A stretch of 20,135 bases of DNA from Oceanicaulis sp. (GTDB taxonomy: Bacteria > Pseudomonadota > Alphaproteobacteria > Caulobacterales > Maricaulaceae): assembly GCA_007571185.1 (NCBI GenBank), contig RKRX01000092.1, positions 1 to 20,135 on the forward strand. Direction: 5' to 3'. The notes beneath the pieces were generated by a model. The model had not been told where the DNA came from. It searched no databases and saw only the letters and a program-made list of their open reading frames with translations. Of this stretch, positions 7,643 to 15,874 are shown piece after piece (the stretch's first letter is position 1; each line of letters starts with the position of its first letter). Made by a program: the position numbers and the translations under genes.

Positions 7643-9769
7643 ATGTCCATCAGCTCCCCGCTCGCACGCCGTCTCGGTGCTGCGGTCAGCCTGCTCGCTC
7701 TGACCACGGGTTTAGCGTCCGCATCGGCAGAAGAATCTGTCGCGCCAATTGATGATATCATCGTGGTGAAGTCAGCGCCGTTACAGCTCAATCGAAACGA
7801 AATCACAAGATCGGTAGATATAATCCCGACTTCAGTTCTGGAGCGTGATCTTGATGGTAATCTGGCCGATACGCTTAGCCGTTTGCCAGGTGTGAACAGT
7901 ACTTATTTTGGCCCCGCGGCGGGGCGCCCGATCATTCGCGGTCTTGGCGCTGACCGAGTGCGCGTGCTGATTAATGGCCTGTCCGGCTTGGATGCGGCCA
8001 GCTCCAGCCCTGACCACGCCGTGACCTCTGAAGTGCTAGGTGCTGAACGGGTGGAAGTGCTGCGTGGTCCGGCGGCCATTGCATACGGTGGCGCCGCCAT
8101 TGGCGGCGTGGTGAATGTGCTTGATGGCCGTATCCCCTCTACCCGTATCGAAGACGGCCCGGTGGACGGCTTCGTCTATCTGGGCTCCACCAGTGTGGAT
8201 CAGGGTATTCAGGCTGTCAGTCGCCTGACTGCGGATATGGACGGGCTGATGATCCAGATCGACGGTTTGCGCCGCGATGCGGGGATTTTTGATATCCCCG
8301 GCTATGCCGAAACCGAGGCGGCACGTGAAGAGCATCATGATGAGGACGGTCACGATGATGATCATGAGGCGCATGAGGAGGAAGAGGCTGCGTTCGGTGC
8401 GGTTCCTGATTCCGATTACACCTTCGACGTACTCTCCGGCGCGGTCTCGCTAGTGCGTGACTGGGGTTTTTTTGGCGTGTCGATAAAGGACACTCGGGCT
8501 AATTACGGTCTTCCCGGTCACGCCCACGCCCATGAAGACGAGCATGCCGATGAGGATCATGAGGACGACCACGAAGCTGAGCATGAAGATGAACATGAGC
8601 AGGGCGAGGAAGAATCCGCCCGCCTTGATCTGGAACAGACCCGCCTTGATCTGCGCGGCGCGTTCAATCGCGAGGGTTTTTTCAATCGCATCCGCTGGAG
8701 TTTCGCTCATTCCGATTACAGCCACTTGGAAATGGGAGGTGAAGAAGTTGGCACCTTGTTTGAAAAGAACGGGTTTGAAGGTCGCGTGGAAGTGACCCAC
8801 AATCATGAGGGTGAGCGCCGGGGGGCCTGGGGTGTCCAGATTCTGACCCAGGACTTTGAAGCTGACGGGGAAGAAGCCTTCATCGAACATGTGACCACTC
8901 GAGACTGGGGCGTTTTCATCACCGAGCGCTGGGATTACGGCCAATGGGGCGCCGAAGTGGGCGCACGCTACGACGCGCGTGGGCTGAGTGGCGAACGCGC
9001 CAGCCGTGATTTTGGAACCTTCTCGGTGTCGGCTTCTGCTTTTGTGCGACCGGAAGACAACGTGTTTCTAGCGGCTGCTCTATCACGTACCGAACGCGCC
9101 CCTACCGATGTAGAAGTGTTTATTGACGGTCCACATGCCGCCACTCAAACTTTTGAACGCGGTGATCTGAACCTTGATACCGAGACCGCCTGGGCGGGCG
9201 AACTGACTGCGCGTTATGGCCTCGATCGCCTGTCTGCTGAGCTGAACGTGTTCTACGCCAGCTATGATGGCTTCATCGATCTTTTCCCCACCGGTGGGCA
9301 GGAAGATGGACTGGATGTGTTTGAATACCGTCAGTCCAATGCGGATTTGTACGGCTTTGAAGCCGCCGTCAACGCCGATCTCGTCACCTTGTATGGCTGG
9401 GATGTCAGCGGAGAGGCAAGCCTGGATTATGTGCAGGGTGAGCTTGATGGTGGTGGTGAGCTGCCGCGGATTCCGCCATTGTCCTCTGTCCTGGCCCTGA
9501 CTGCAGAGCAGGGCGTCTGGTCGGTGCGCGGTGAGGCTCGTCTGGCAACCGAACAGACAGACCTGGCTGAGTTTGAAACCTCCACTGACGGCTATATTCT
9601 ACTCAATGCCGATGTTTCCGCCACCCCGTTTGAGGATCACGATGTCCGACTGATTCTGGGTGTCCGCAATATCGGTGATGAAGAAGCACGCATACATACG
9701 TCTTTCCTGAAAGATCAGGTTCCTCTCCCGGGTCGTTCAATTCGGCTTGCGGTGCGTGCAGGCTTCTAG
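7643..9769 (+). CDS. znuD: TonB-dependent outer-membrane receptor, ZnuD-like (zinc uptake)
   Basis: A 708-residue TonB-dependent receptor. Residues 1-29 form a signal peptide (ARRLGAAVSLLALTTGLASA). The plug domain (about 34-160) has the usual features: SRLPGVNSTYFG, IRGLGADRVRVLING, ERVEVLRGPAAIAYGGAAIG and GVVNVLDG. The remainder is the 22-strand barrel, ending in the assembly-signal Phe (IRLAVRAGF). Two acidic His-rich insertions stand out: about 229-249 (five His, HHDEDGHDDDHEAH) and about 293-324 (eight His, starting HAHAHEDEHADED). Such His/Asp/Glu loops are known from zinc receptors like meningococcal ZnuD. The ATG has GGAGG 5 nt upstream. It faces zur across a shared control region, so repression under zinc sufficiency is expected. 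Nickel, cobalt or copper as substrate cannot be excluded. A strong hairpin follows the stop. Confidence 0.88.
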   Translation: MSISSPLARRLGAAVSLLALTTGLASASAEESVAPIDDIIVVKSAPLQLNRNEITRSVDIIPTSVLERDLDGNLADTLSRLPGVNSTYFGPAAGRPIIRGLGADRVRVLINGLSGLDAASSSPDHAVTSEVLGAERVEVLRGPAAIAYGGAAIGGVVNVLDGRIPSTRIEDGPVDGFVYLGSTSVDQGIQAVSRLTADMDGLMIQIDGLRRDAGIFDIPGYAETEAAREEHHDEDGHDDDHEAHEEEEAAFGAVPDSDYTFDVLSGAVSLVRDWGFFGVSIKDTRANYGLPGHAHAHEDEHADEDHEDDHEAEHEDEHEQGEEESARLDLEQTRLDLRGAFNREGFFNRIRWSFAHSDYSHLEMGGEEVGTLFEKNGFEGRVEVTHNHEGERRGAWGVQILTQDFEADGEEAFIEHVTTRDWGVFITERWDYGQWGAEVGARYDARGLSGERASRDFGTFSVSASAFVRPEDNVFLAAALSRTERAPTDVEVFIDGPHAATQTFERGDLNLDTETAWAGELTARYGLDRLSAELNVFYASYDGFIDLFPTGGQEDGLDVFEYRQSNADLYGFEAAVNADLVTLYGWDVSGEASLDYVQGELDGGGELPRIPPLSSVLALTAEQGVWSVRGEARLATEQTDLAEFETSTDGYILLNADVSATPFEDHDVRLILGVRNIGDEEARIHTSFLKDQVPLPGRSIRLAVRAGF

Positions 9770-9790
9770 GGCGTGTCATCCAAAGCCTGC

Positions 9791-9827
9791 GGCAGGGCGT
9801 CTCGTGGTCTGCGAGACACACCCTGCC
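9791..9827. terminator. Strong two-part hairpin after the ZnuD-like receptor
   Basis: GGCAGGG (9791-9797) pairs with CCCTGCC (9821-9827), and inside it GTCTCG (9799-9804) pairs with CGAGAC (9812-9817). The loop is 7 nt and a small C/ACA bulge separates the stems. It starts 21 nt after the receptor stop codon. No T-run follows, so it may be a weak or factor-assisted terminator, or a structure that stabilises the 3' end of the receptor message. Confidence 0.5.
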
Positions 9828-9931
9828 TTGCATCCAGAGGCCAGGCTAGGCGCGTCTGTTGTGTTTTGTTGCTTCGGGCGAAGGTCTGCGCTAATGAGCG
9901 AGCGGTTTATTGACAGGGGGAGCCTCATCTC

Positions 9932-10729
9932 ATGGCCGACGCCGCCGCCAACCAGCCGACCTTGACCGGGTCTTTGCCGCTCTACAAAAAACCGGAGCCG
10001 CTCAATCCGCAACAACATCAGGGCAAGGGTCTGCGTTTCACTTCACGCCCGTTTGATTTCCTCAAGGAAACCCATTTCGTCCCAGTGACCATGGGCGAGT
10101 TCGGCCAGTCCAGCTCCTGCTTTCCGGTTATCTTCCTAGGTGATGCCAAAACCCCGGTAGCCGCCATGGGTTTGCGCGCCGATGAGAACCTGTTTGTGGA
10201 TCCCGAAACGGGCCAGTACGAGCGTTTCTCCTACCTGCCTGCGTTCGTGCGTCGCTATCCGTTTGTGGTCGCCAGTCATGGCGCTGATAGCGACCGTTTC
10301 ACTGTGTGCATCGACGCCGGTTCCCATCTGTTCTCGGATAACCCCGAACAGCCCTTTTTCAATGATGCGGGTGAACCTACCCGGTTCACCAATCGTGCTG
10401 TTGAATTCGTGCGGCGCTATGAAGCCGATGTGACCGTCACCCGGGCCTTCGTCAAGCGCCTGGAAGAACTGGATCTGTTTGATCAGCAACAGGCGAATTT
10501 CCAGCCACGTGACGCGCAAGGCCAGCCGCAGGGTGAACCACAACAAGTCGCCAGCTATTGGGGCGTGTCCTCTGATAAACTCAAAAAGCTCAGCCCGGAA
10601 TTACTCGCTGAACTGCGTGACAATACTTATCTGGGCGCCATTTACGCGCATATGCTATCCTTGCCTCGGTGGGAAAGTCTGATTACCCGCGCGGCTGCGC
10701 GCAGCGCCGGGGCGCCGCCGGGAGTTTAG
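9932..10729 (+). CDS. SapC-family protein
   Basis: A 265-residue protein matching the SapC family, named after an S-layer-associated gene of Campylobacter fetus but of unsettled function. Visible features are KGLRFTSRPFDFLKETHFVP near the start, a MGEFGQSSSCFPVIFLGD strand region, a YLPAFVRRYPFVVAS segment and the C-terminal LAELRDNTYLGAIYAHMLSL. No signal peptide or membrane helix is seen. ATG 9932 has AGGGGGAG a few bases upstream. In many marine and aquatic alphaproteobacteria such genes sit beside TonB-dependent receptors, as here, which hints at a role linked to outer-membrane uptake; that is inference. The receptor hairpin lies between the two genes, so they may be transcribed separately. 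It is flanked by two copies of a 14-nt repeat (9875-9888, 10755-10768). Confidence 0.85.
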   Translation: MADAAANQPTLTGSLPLYKKPEPLNPQQHQGKGLRFTSRPFDFLKETHFVPVTMGEFGQSSSCFPVIFLGDAKTPVAAMGLRADENLFVDPETGQYERFSYLPAFVRRYPFVVASHGADSDRFTVCIDAGSHLFSDNPEQPFFNDAGEPTRFTNRAVEFVRRYEADVTVTRAFVKRLEELDLFDQQQANFQPRDAQGQPQGEPQQVASYWGVSSDKLKKLSPELLAELRDNTYLGAIYAHMLSLPRWESLITRAAARSAGAPPGV

Positions 10730-10735
10730 GCGCTT

Positions 10736-10792
10736 CCCACCTCCCGACCCGGCCCGGGCGAAGGTCTGTCTGATTTGCATTCGGGAGGCGGG
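10736..10792. terminator. Inverted repeat after the SapC gene, possible terminator
   Basis: CCTCCCGA (10740-10747) pairs perfectly with TCGGGAGG (10781-10788). Past one mismatch, CCC (10736-10738) pairs with GGG (10790-10792). The 33-nt interior contains a self-complementary GCCCGGGC, so a branched or extended structure is possible. It begins 7 nt after the SapC stop codon. No T-run follows. It fits a factor-dependent terminator or an mRNA end structure. Confidence 0.35.
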
Positions 10793-10821
10793 ATTCACTT
10801 AAGAGATCACAAGGCCGTCAA

Positions 10822-10855
10822 CCCGGTTCAAAACCGGGGCGGGTGTCCGCTATAT
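10822..10855 (+). promoter_or_regulatory. Putative dsbD promoter with a 17-bp operator-like palindrome
   Basis: CCCGGTTCAAAACCGGG (10822-10838) is a perfect 7-bp inverted repeat around CAA. A -35-like TTCAAA (10827-10832) lies within it, and a -10-like CTATAT (10850-10855) follows after 17 nt. The arrangement puts a possible repressor site across the -35 of the downstream thiol reductase gene. The bound protein is unknown. The hairpin also resembles a tRNA T-arm, but no other tRNA part is present. Confidence 0.4.
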
Positions 10856-10896
10856 GGAGACCTGTGCAAGATTGCGGTCATTCAGGGAGTTTGCGC

Positions 10897-13047
10897 GTGA
10901 TACAGTTTCTCCTCCTGGTCCTGGTTCTGTTGACGGGTGCGCCGGGCTGGGCGCAATCGGGTTCAAAGGCCCTGGTGGTGGAGCCCTCTCTGGTGTCGGA
11001 CCGACATTCGGTCCAAGCAGGTGAGCGCTTCCATCTGGCGCTGCACCAGAAAATTCCACCGGGCTGGCACACTTATTGGCGTAACCCTGGTGATTCCGGC
11101 GCACCCACCCGGCTGGAGCTGACCCTGCCTGAGGGCTGGGGCGTGGGAGAAATGATTTGGCCTGCGCCCCGTAGCTATGATCTCGGTCCGTTGACCAACT
11201 ACGGTTATTCCACACAGATCACGTTACCGGTCCCGGTGACGGTTCCCGCAGACGCCCCCCCGGGTGCTGTGGACATTCCGGCCTTCGCGACCTGGCTGGT
11301 ATGTGAGGAGGTCTGTATTCCCGAACAGGCCCGGCTGACCTTGGGCTTGGTTGTCGGCGACAGCGTTGAAGATACACAAGGCGTTCATCTAATCCGGGCC
11401 GCGCTGCAAGCTGCGCCCGTCGCCGATCCGCAATTACAGGCCGGGCTGACCGAAAGCGAGGCGGGTGTGACTCTTACTGTTCTGGCGGACCGGTTCGATG
11501 ACGCACCCATTTCCGATCTGGCCTTTTATCCCCATGAAGCCGGCGTTATTGATCACGCGGCGGACCAGGCGGTTCAGGTGCAGGGTGCTGCGGTCCGTGT
11601 GGATGTGGCAGGAGGGTATCTCGCCCGTAACGGTGTGTCGGAGCCGCGCGATGGGGTTCTAGTTTATACGGTTTGGCGCAGTGATGTCCGCACTCGTGAG
11701 GCGGTTGGTTTCACCGCCACACCTGGCGCAGTTGTCAATACGCTGGGAGGTGTAGTGTCATCGGCCAATGCTGGGGTAAACGCCCCCGCCGACCCGGTCC
11801 GCATTGCCGCGCCGGCTTCAATCTCCTTTCTGCGGGCGGCTGGCCTGGCGCTGATCGGGGGGTTGATCTTGAACCTGATGCCCTGTGTTTTTCCGGTTCT
11901 TTCCATGAAAGCGCTGACCCTTGTTGAGAAACGCGGGGCGGAACGTAGCCAGGCGCGCATGATGGGTCTGGTTTTCGCAGCAGGGGTGATCGGCGCCTTC
12001 CTGACGCTCGGCGGGCTGTTGCTGATCCTGCGCGTGGCGGGGCTTCCGGCGTTGTGGGGCATGCAATTGCAGGCGCCGCTTGTGGTGGCGGCGCTGTCGG
12101 TTTTGATGTTCCTGATAGGTCTGAACTTACTGGGGTTGTTTGAAGCAGGCGTCTCCTTGCAGTCTGTGGGGTCGAGTGTGAAGGATAGCGGCTATCGTGG
12201 CTCATTTTTCACCGGGGTGCTGGCTGTCTTTGTAGCGGCGCCATGCCTGGCGCCCTTCATGACCGGCGCGCTGGCTTTCGCCCTGACTCAGCCTGCCATC
12301 GCCTCGCTGACCATTTTCGCCTTTCTGGGGGTAGGTCTGGCTTTCCCTTTTGTGCTGGTCAGCTTTGTACCAGGACTTCTGGCCTTTTTGCCCAGACCGG
12401 GCATGTGGATGATGCGCTTCCGTCAGATCCTGGCTTTTCCAATGTTCGCTGCCGCCATCTGGTTGATCTGGGTGCTGACTGTCCAGTTGGGCGCTGATGG
12501 GGTGCTCTGGCTGCTTCTGGCGCTTCTGGCGGCGGGCTTTACTGTCTGGGCGTTGGGTCTGAAGGGCATTCGGGGCCGGGCGACAGCTATGGTTGGGTTG
12601 GTGCTGACCCTGGGTGCGCTGTCGGTCACTGCGCGGATGGAACCGGTATCTTCTTCGACCCGACCTGACGCCGGCGCTTGGCGGACTTGGAGCGTCGCCG
12701 CCGTGGCGCAAGCCCGGTCAGAGGGGCGGCCGGTCTTTGTGGACTTCACTGCGGCTTGGTGTGTGACCTGTCAAGTCAACAAGCTGGGCGTACTGGCAGA
12801 TGCGGATGTGCAAGCCGCTTTCGCCGAGTACGATGTGGCTCTGTTTCGCGCCGACTTCACCCGTCAGGATCCGACCATTGCGGCGGAACTGGATCGTCAC
12901 GGAGCTGCCGGCGTGCCGCTTTATCTGGTCTATCCGTCCCCGTCTGGTCCGCCGCAGATGTTGCCGCCGCTGCTGACCGAAACTCTGGTGATTGGGTCCA
13001 TCAAACAGGCTGTCAGTAGCTGGGATTCTGTGGTTGCGAACCGGTGA
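10897..13047 (+). CDS. dsbD: DsbD/ScsB-type protein-disulfide reductase (transmembrane electron carrier)
   Basis: Carries electrons from cytoplasmic thioredoxin across the inner membrane to periplasmic disulfide proteins. About 716 residues in three parts. (1) Signal peptide, then a periplasmic domain with PPGWHTYWRNPGDSGAP and the cysteine pair C136/C140 in CEEVCIPE, as in ScsB/DsbD-like proteins. (2) Membrane domain, about 315-590, with redox cysteines C330 in MPCVFPVLSMKAL and C450 in APCLAPFMTGAL. (3) A thioredoxin-like domain with WCVTC (C622, C625) in FVDFTAAWCVTCQVNK. All six expected cysteines are present. The start is uncertain: the frame is open from GTG 10843; GTG 10897 is chosen because AGGGAG lies 7 nt upstream and the signal peptide follows at once; GTG 10864 (short-spaced GGAG) would add a positively charged head. 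It may be controlled through the palindrome upstream. Its redox partner is not in this window. Confidence 0.92.
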   Translation: MIQFLLLVLVLLTGAPGWAQSGSKALVVEPSLVSDRHSVQAGERFHLALHQKIPPGWHTYWRNPGDSGAPTRLELTLPEGWGVGEMIWPAPRSYDLGPLTNYGYSTQITLPVPVTVPADAPPGAVDIPAFATWLVCEEVCIPEQARLTLGLVVGDSVEDTQGVHLIRAALQAAPVADPQLQAGLTESEAGVTLTVLADRFDDAPISDLAFYPHEAGVIDHAADQAVQVQGAAVRVDVAGGYLARNGVSEPRDGVLVYTVWRSDVRTREAVGFTATPGAVVNTLGGVVSSANAGVNAPADPVRIAAPASISFLRAAGLALIGGLILNLMPCVFPVLSMKALTLVEKRGAERSQARMMGLVFAAGVIGAFLTLGGLLLILRVAGLPALWGMQLQAPLVVAALSVLMFLIGLNLLGLFEAGVSLQSVGSSVKDSGYRGSFFTGVLAVFVAAPCLAPFMTGALAFALTQPAIASLTIFAFLGVGLAFPFVLVSFVPGLLAFLPRPGMWMMRFRQILAFPMFAAAIWLIWVLTVQLGADGVLWLLLALLAAGFTVWALGLKGIRGRATAMVGLVLTLGALSVTARMEPVSSSTRPDAGAWRTWSVAAVAQARSEGRPVFVDFTAAWCVTCQVNKLGVLADADVQAAFAEYDVALFRADFTRQDPTIAAELDRHGAAGVPLYLVYPSPSGPPQMLPPLLTETLVIGSIKQAVSSWDSVVANR

Positions 13048-13144
13048 CGGGTGCGGCTAGGGCCACAATACCGGTTTGAAACATCACGCGCGCCCCCCAA
13101 TATGACTCCCCCTACACTGTAGCTTTATTCCGGTGAGTTCTTTC

Positions 13145-14641
13145 ATGGCCAAGACCAGGATGCATCGCCCCAAAGCTCGTCGTCCTCGTGGTTTTGAGGA
13201 TCGCACGGCCCGTGTGCTGCGCACTGAACGCGCGTTGGCGGACGCTGTCAGCCGCGTGTATGAACGCTGGGGGTTTGAGCCATTGCAAACGCCAGCCTTT
13301 GAATATGCTGATGCGCTCGGCAAGTTCCTGCCCGATGAGGAACGACCCAATGAGGGCGTGTTCGCTGTGCGTGATGATGACGCGCAGTGGATGGCGTTGC
13401 GTTATGACCTGACCGCGCCGCTTGCCCGTTTTGTCGCTGAAAATTTCCAGGATATCGCCAAGCCTTTCCGTCGCTATCAATTTGGCGACGTTTGGCGCAA
13501 TGAAAAGCCGGGACCGGGTCGGTTTCGTCAATTTGTCCAGTGTGACGCCGACAGCGTGGGTGCGCCAGGTCCTGTGGCTGATGCAGAGATGATTGCTCTG
13601 GCCAGCGAGGTGATGATGGACGTCAGGGGTTTGTCGGACAAGGAATATGTTATTCGCGTTAATGATCGCCGTTTTCTAGACGGTGTTATGGAGTTTCTAG
13701 GCGATGCAACCAGGGAAAGGCGTTTGCGTGTATTGCGGGCGATCGATAAGATAGATCGAGTGGGTTTTCAGGGACTGGAGCAGTTGCTGGGTGAAGGCCG
13801 AAAGGATAAAAGCGGCGACTTTACCGAAGGCGCCGGGTTGGACGCTGATCAGCGTCGTCATGTGCTGGACTTCGTGAAGATTGGTGTAAAGGACGCTTCG
13901 GACAAAACGGCGCATAATGCACAGGTGTTTGAACAGCTGACCCGGGTGTTGGGCGATACCGATGCAGGCAAGCGGGCTGTGGTTGATATGGAGACCATTG
14001 CCGCCGTACTTGACGCCTTGGGCAAGTCTGACAACTGGAGGCTTGATACTTCAGTGGTGCGGGGTCTGGGCTATTATACCGGCCCGGTGTTTGAAGCCGA
14101 ATTACTGGCCGAAGCCATCCATGAGGGCGGCTCTCCAATTCGTTTCGGTTCGGTGGGCGGTGGCGGCCGCTATGATGATCTAGTCACCCGGTTCACTGGC
14201 CAAGCCGTACCCGCTACCGGTTTTTCCTTCGGGGTCAGCCGCTTTGCTGCAATTCTGGGGTGGCGAGATGTAGATGAAGCCGATCCGCTGGTGTTGATCG
14301 TGGCGGTGGAGAAGGACCGCATGGCGGAGTATTTCGCTTTAGTTCGGGATCTGCGTCAAGCAGAACTGGGGTTGCGTGCTGAAGTCTTTATTGGTGGTGG
14401 CGGTATGAGCAAGCAGTTGAAATACGCCGATCAGCGTGATGCGGCGTTTGCAGTGATCATAGGATCGACAGAACGCGAGAAGGGTGAAGCCCAGATCAAG
14501 GATCTGGCGTTGGGTGCACGGCTGGCCTCGGAGATTTCTAGCAACAAGATCTGGCGTGAGGACCAGCCTGCCCAGTTTACAGTCCCCCGAGCCAAGATTG
14601 CCGACGCCATTCGGGACCGTCTGAAAAGCAGATCAGCGTAG
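13145..14641 (+). CDS. hisS: Histidyl-tRNA synthetase, alphaproteobacterial type
   Basis: Class II synthetase charging tRNA-His, 498 residues. Visible: RPRGFEDR near residue 14-20; ALRYDLTAPLARF (84-96) in the position of the canonical LRPEGT motif; WRNEKPGPGRFRQFVQCDAD (117-136), the motif 2 loop; GLGYYTGPVFE, the histidine-binding loop; GSVGGGGRYDDL; and a motif 3 stretch ATGFSFGVSRF. The C-terminal part is the anticodon-binding domain (LVLIVAVEKD onwards). The RYDLTAP and EKPGPGRFRQF versions are typical of the alphaproteobacterial group whose tRNA-His lacks the extra G-1. The frame opens at GTG 13133, but ATG 13145 is favoured: GGTGAG (13132-13137) lies 7 nt before it. It follows dsbD by about 100 nt, with a weak promoter-like TTGAAA/AATATG pair around 13076-13104. 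Confidence 0.96.
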   Translation: MAKTRMHRPKARRPRGFEDRTARVLRTERALADAVSRVYERWGFEPLQTPAFEYADALGKFLPDEERPNEGVFAVRDDDAQWMALRYDLTAPLARFVAENFQDIAKPFRRYQFGDVWRNEKPGPGRFRQFVQCDADSVGAPGPVADAEMIALASEVMMDVRGLSDKEYVIRVNDRRFLDGVMEFLGDATRERRLRVLRAIDKIDRVGFQGLEQLLGEGRKDKSGDFTEGAGLDADQRRHVLDFVKIGVKDASDKTAHNAQVFEQLTRVLGDTDAGKRAVVDMETIAAVLDALGKSDNWRLDTSVVRGLGYYTGPVFEAELLAEAIHEGGSPIRFGSVGGGGRYDDLVTRFTGQAVPATGFSFGVSRFAAILGWRDVDEADPLVLIVAVEKDRMAEYFALVRDLRQAELGLRAEVFIGGGGMSKQLKYADQRDAAFAVIIGSTEREKGEAQIKDLALGARLASEISSNKIWREDQPAQFTVPRAKIADAIRDRLKSRSA

Positions 14642-14666
14642 CGTCAGGACGCCTAAGTCCAAAAAC

Positions 14667-14695
14667 TTGACGAATCTATGACGAATCGCCTAATG
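14667..14695 (+). promoter_or_regulatory. Possible promoter in the hisS-dapA gap
   Basis: TTGACG (14667-14672) is followed after 16-17 nt by CCTAAT/CTAATG (14689-14695), a fair housekeeping sigma match facing dapA. It lies more than 300 nt from the dapA start, with a MITE-like element between. The rest of 14642-14812 holds no gene I can support; a second TTGACA at 14718-14723 has no good -10 partner. Confidence 0.25.
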
Positions 14696-14812
14696 CTCGG
14701 GCTATGCAACTTGATTTTTGACAGGAAGGGCAAAGTAATCGACTGAATTTTATTTTCAGATGATAGCTTCCATTGTGGCGTGTGTCTCACTTGCTGCTAA
14801 AGGTCAAAAACT

Positions 14813-14829
14813 GGACACCTCTAAAAACC
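14813..14829 (+). repeat. Left terminal inverted repeat of the MITE-like element
   Basis: Seventeen bases, an exact inverse match to 14927-14943. If the outer T/A pair is counted, the match is 18 bp, but then the ACT duplication would be lost. Confidence 0.8.
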
Positions 14830-14926
14830 TCCATTTCGGGTGAGCGGTTAATGTGAGGTCACTACTAAGTCTTTGTTTTTCAAGCCTCCGACCCTCCAAA
14901 TGGATGAGCATTGGGTGTAGATGCCG

Positions 14927-14943
14927 GGTTTTTAGAGGTGTCC
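14927..14943 (-). repeat. Right terminal inverted repeat of the MITE-like element
   Basis: Exact reverse complement of 14813-14829, followed by ACT, which repeats the three bases just left of the left end. Confidence 0.8.
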
Positions 14944-15001
14944 ACTCGTGTACCATGATTGTTGGCATTCGTTTGTGAAGTTCTGATTGGAGTTCAAGCT
15001 C

Positions 15002-15874
15002 ATGATGCGAGGATCCATGACAGCGCTGGTGACGCCATTCAGGAATGGCGTCGTTGACGAGAAAGCGTTCGCGGATCTGATTGAGCGCCAGATTGCTGCC
15101 GGTTCGCATGCTCTCGTGCCCGCCGGCACGACGGGTGAGATTCCGGCACTGTTCTCAGACGAACGCAAGCGCGTAGTGGAGCTGTGTGTGGACGTGGTGG
15201 CGGGCCGCAGACCCGTGATTGCGGGCACAGGCGTGAACACAACCTCAGCTTCCGTGGACTGGCAGGCGCATGCCAAGACGGTGGGAGTTGAAGCTGGGCT
15301 AGTTGTTGCACCTTACTATAACAGGCCGAGCCAGGAGGGCTTGTTGGCCCATTTCATGGCGATTGCCGATGCGGTTGCTCTGCCGATTTTTGTCTACAAC
15401 ATTCCCAGCCGATCCATCGTGGACATTGAAGTTGAGACCATGGCGGAGATGGCGCGTCACCCCAATATCATCGGGGTGAAAGATGCAACCGCTGATATTC
15501 AGCGAGTCACGCAGTATCGCCGGTTGATCAACGGTGATTTTATCCAGTTGTCCGGTGATGACGCCAGCGCTTTGGGCTATAACGCTCACGGTGGACACGG
15601 TGCGATTTCGGTCACAGCCAATGTGGCGCCGGAGCTGTGCGCAAAATTCCAGACTGCCTGTCTGGAAGGCCGTTGGGCAGCGGCGCGTGATCTCAATGAT
15701 ACGCTTCAGCCTCTGCATGACGCGCTGTTCGCTGCCCCCAATCCGGGACCTAGCAAGTATGCGCTCTCTTTGTTGGGTCTGTGTGAAGACGATGTACGTC
15801 TGCCTCTTGTCGCCTGTTCTAGCGCCGTGAAGGCTCAGGTGCGCGCCGCTATGGAAAGCTGCGGTTTGTTATGA
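15002..15874 (+). CDS. dapA: 4-hydroxy-tetrahydrodipicolinate synthase
   Basis: First committed step of the lysine/diaminopimelate branch: condenses pyruvate with aspartate semialdehyde in the cytoplasm. 290 residues, the normal length of this TIM-barrel enzyme. Seen: MTALVTPF near the start, GTTGE (42-46) binding the pyruvate carboxylate, [12 protein letters not shown], Tyr132 in FVYNIPSR, and the Schiff-base Lys160 in GVKDAT. A late LSGDD stretch and [14 protein letters not shown] are also family-like. The frame runs up to TTG 14987, but ATG 15002 has GGAG 9 nt upstream and gives the usual N-terminus. It overlaps smpB by 4 nt (ATGA), so the two are translationally coupled. The MITE-like element ends 58 nt before the start and may affect its leader or promoter. 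Confidence 0.95.
   Translation: MMRGSMTALVTPFRNGVVDEKAFADLIERQIAAGSHALVPAGTTGEIPALFSDERKRVVELCVDVVAGRRPVIAGTGVNTTSASVDWQAHAKTVGVEAGLVVAPYYNRPSQEGLLAHFMAIADAVALPIFVYNIPSRSIVDIEVETMAEMARHPNIIGVKDATADIQRVTQYRRLINGDFIQLSGDDASALGYNAHGGHGAISVTANVAPELCAKFQTACLEGRWAAARDLNDTLQPLHDALFAAPNPGPSKYALSLLGLCEDDVRLPLVACSSAVKAQVRAAMESCGLL

Larger units (their letters stand above)
14813..14943. mobile_element. MITE-like non-autonomous element (131 bp) with 17-bp perfect terminal inverted repeats
   Basis: The ends GGACACCTCTAAAAACC (14813-14829) and its exact reverse complement (14927-14943) bound 131 bp that codes for nothing recognisable. The trinucleotide ACT lies immediately outside both ends (14810-14812 and 14944-14946), as expected of a 3-bp target duplication. 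The interior is AT-richer than the genes around it and has a partial inner echo (CTCCATTT against AAATGGA). It fits a miniature element moved by a transposase acting elsewhere, or an internally deleted insertion sequence. The parent family is not identified; 3-bp duplications occur in several IS families. It lies between hisS and dapA and ends 58 nt before the dapA ATG. Confidence 0.72.

Noticed and set aside
9875..10768. The 14-nt direct repeat CGGGCGAAGGTCTG on either side of the SapC gene
   Set aside because: A 14-nt match is expected about once by chance in 20 kb. There are no inverted ends or composition shift to suggest a mobile cassette.
10801..10850. tRNA or tRNA fragment, because the hairpin at 10822-10838 resembles a T-arm (5-bp stem, 7-nt loop TTCAAAA)
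   Set aside because: No matching acceptor stem, D-arm or anticodon arm is present upstream, and the flanks do not pair. An operator-like palindrome is the simpler reading.
14641..14652. GCGTCAGGACGC after hisS as a terminator
   Set aside because: The stem is at most 4-5 bp with a 2-4 nt loop, and no T-run follows.
14804..15109. Minus-strand open frame running through the MITE-like element and the start of dapA
   Set aside because: It crosses the element boundary and the antisense of dapA, with no family resemblance and no ribosome site.
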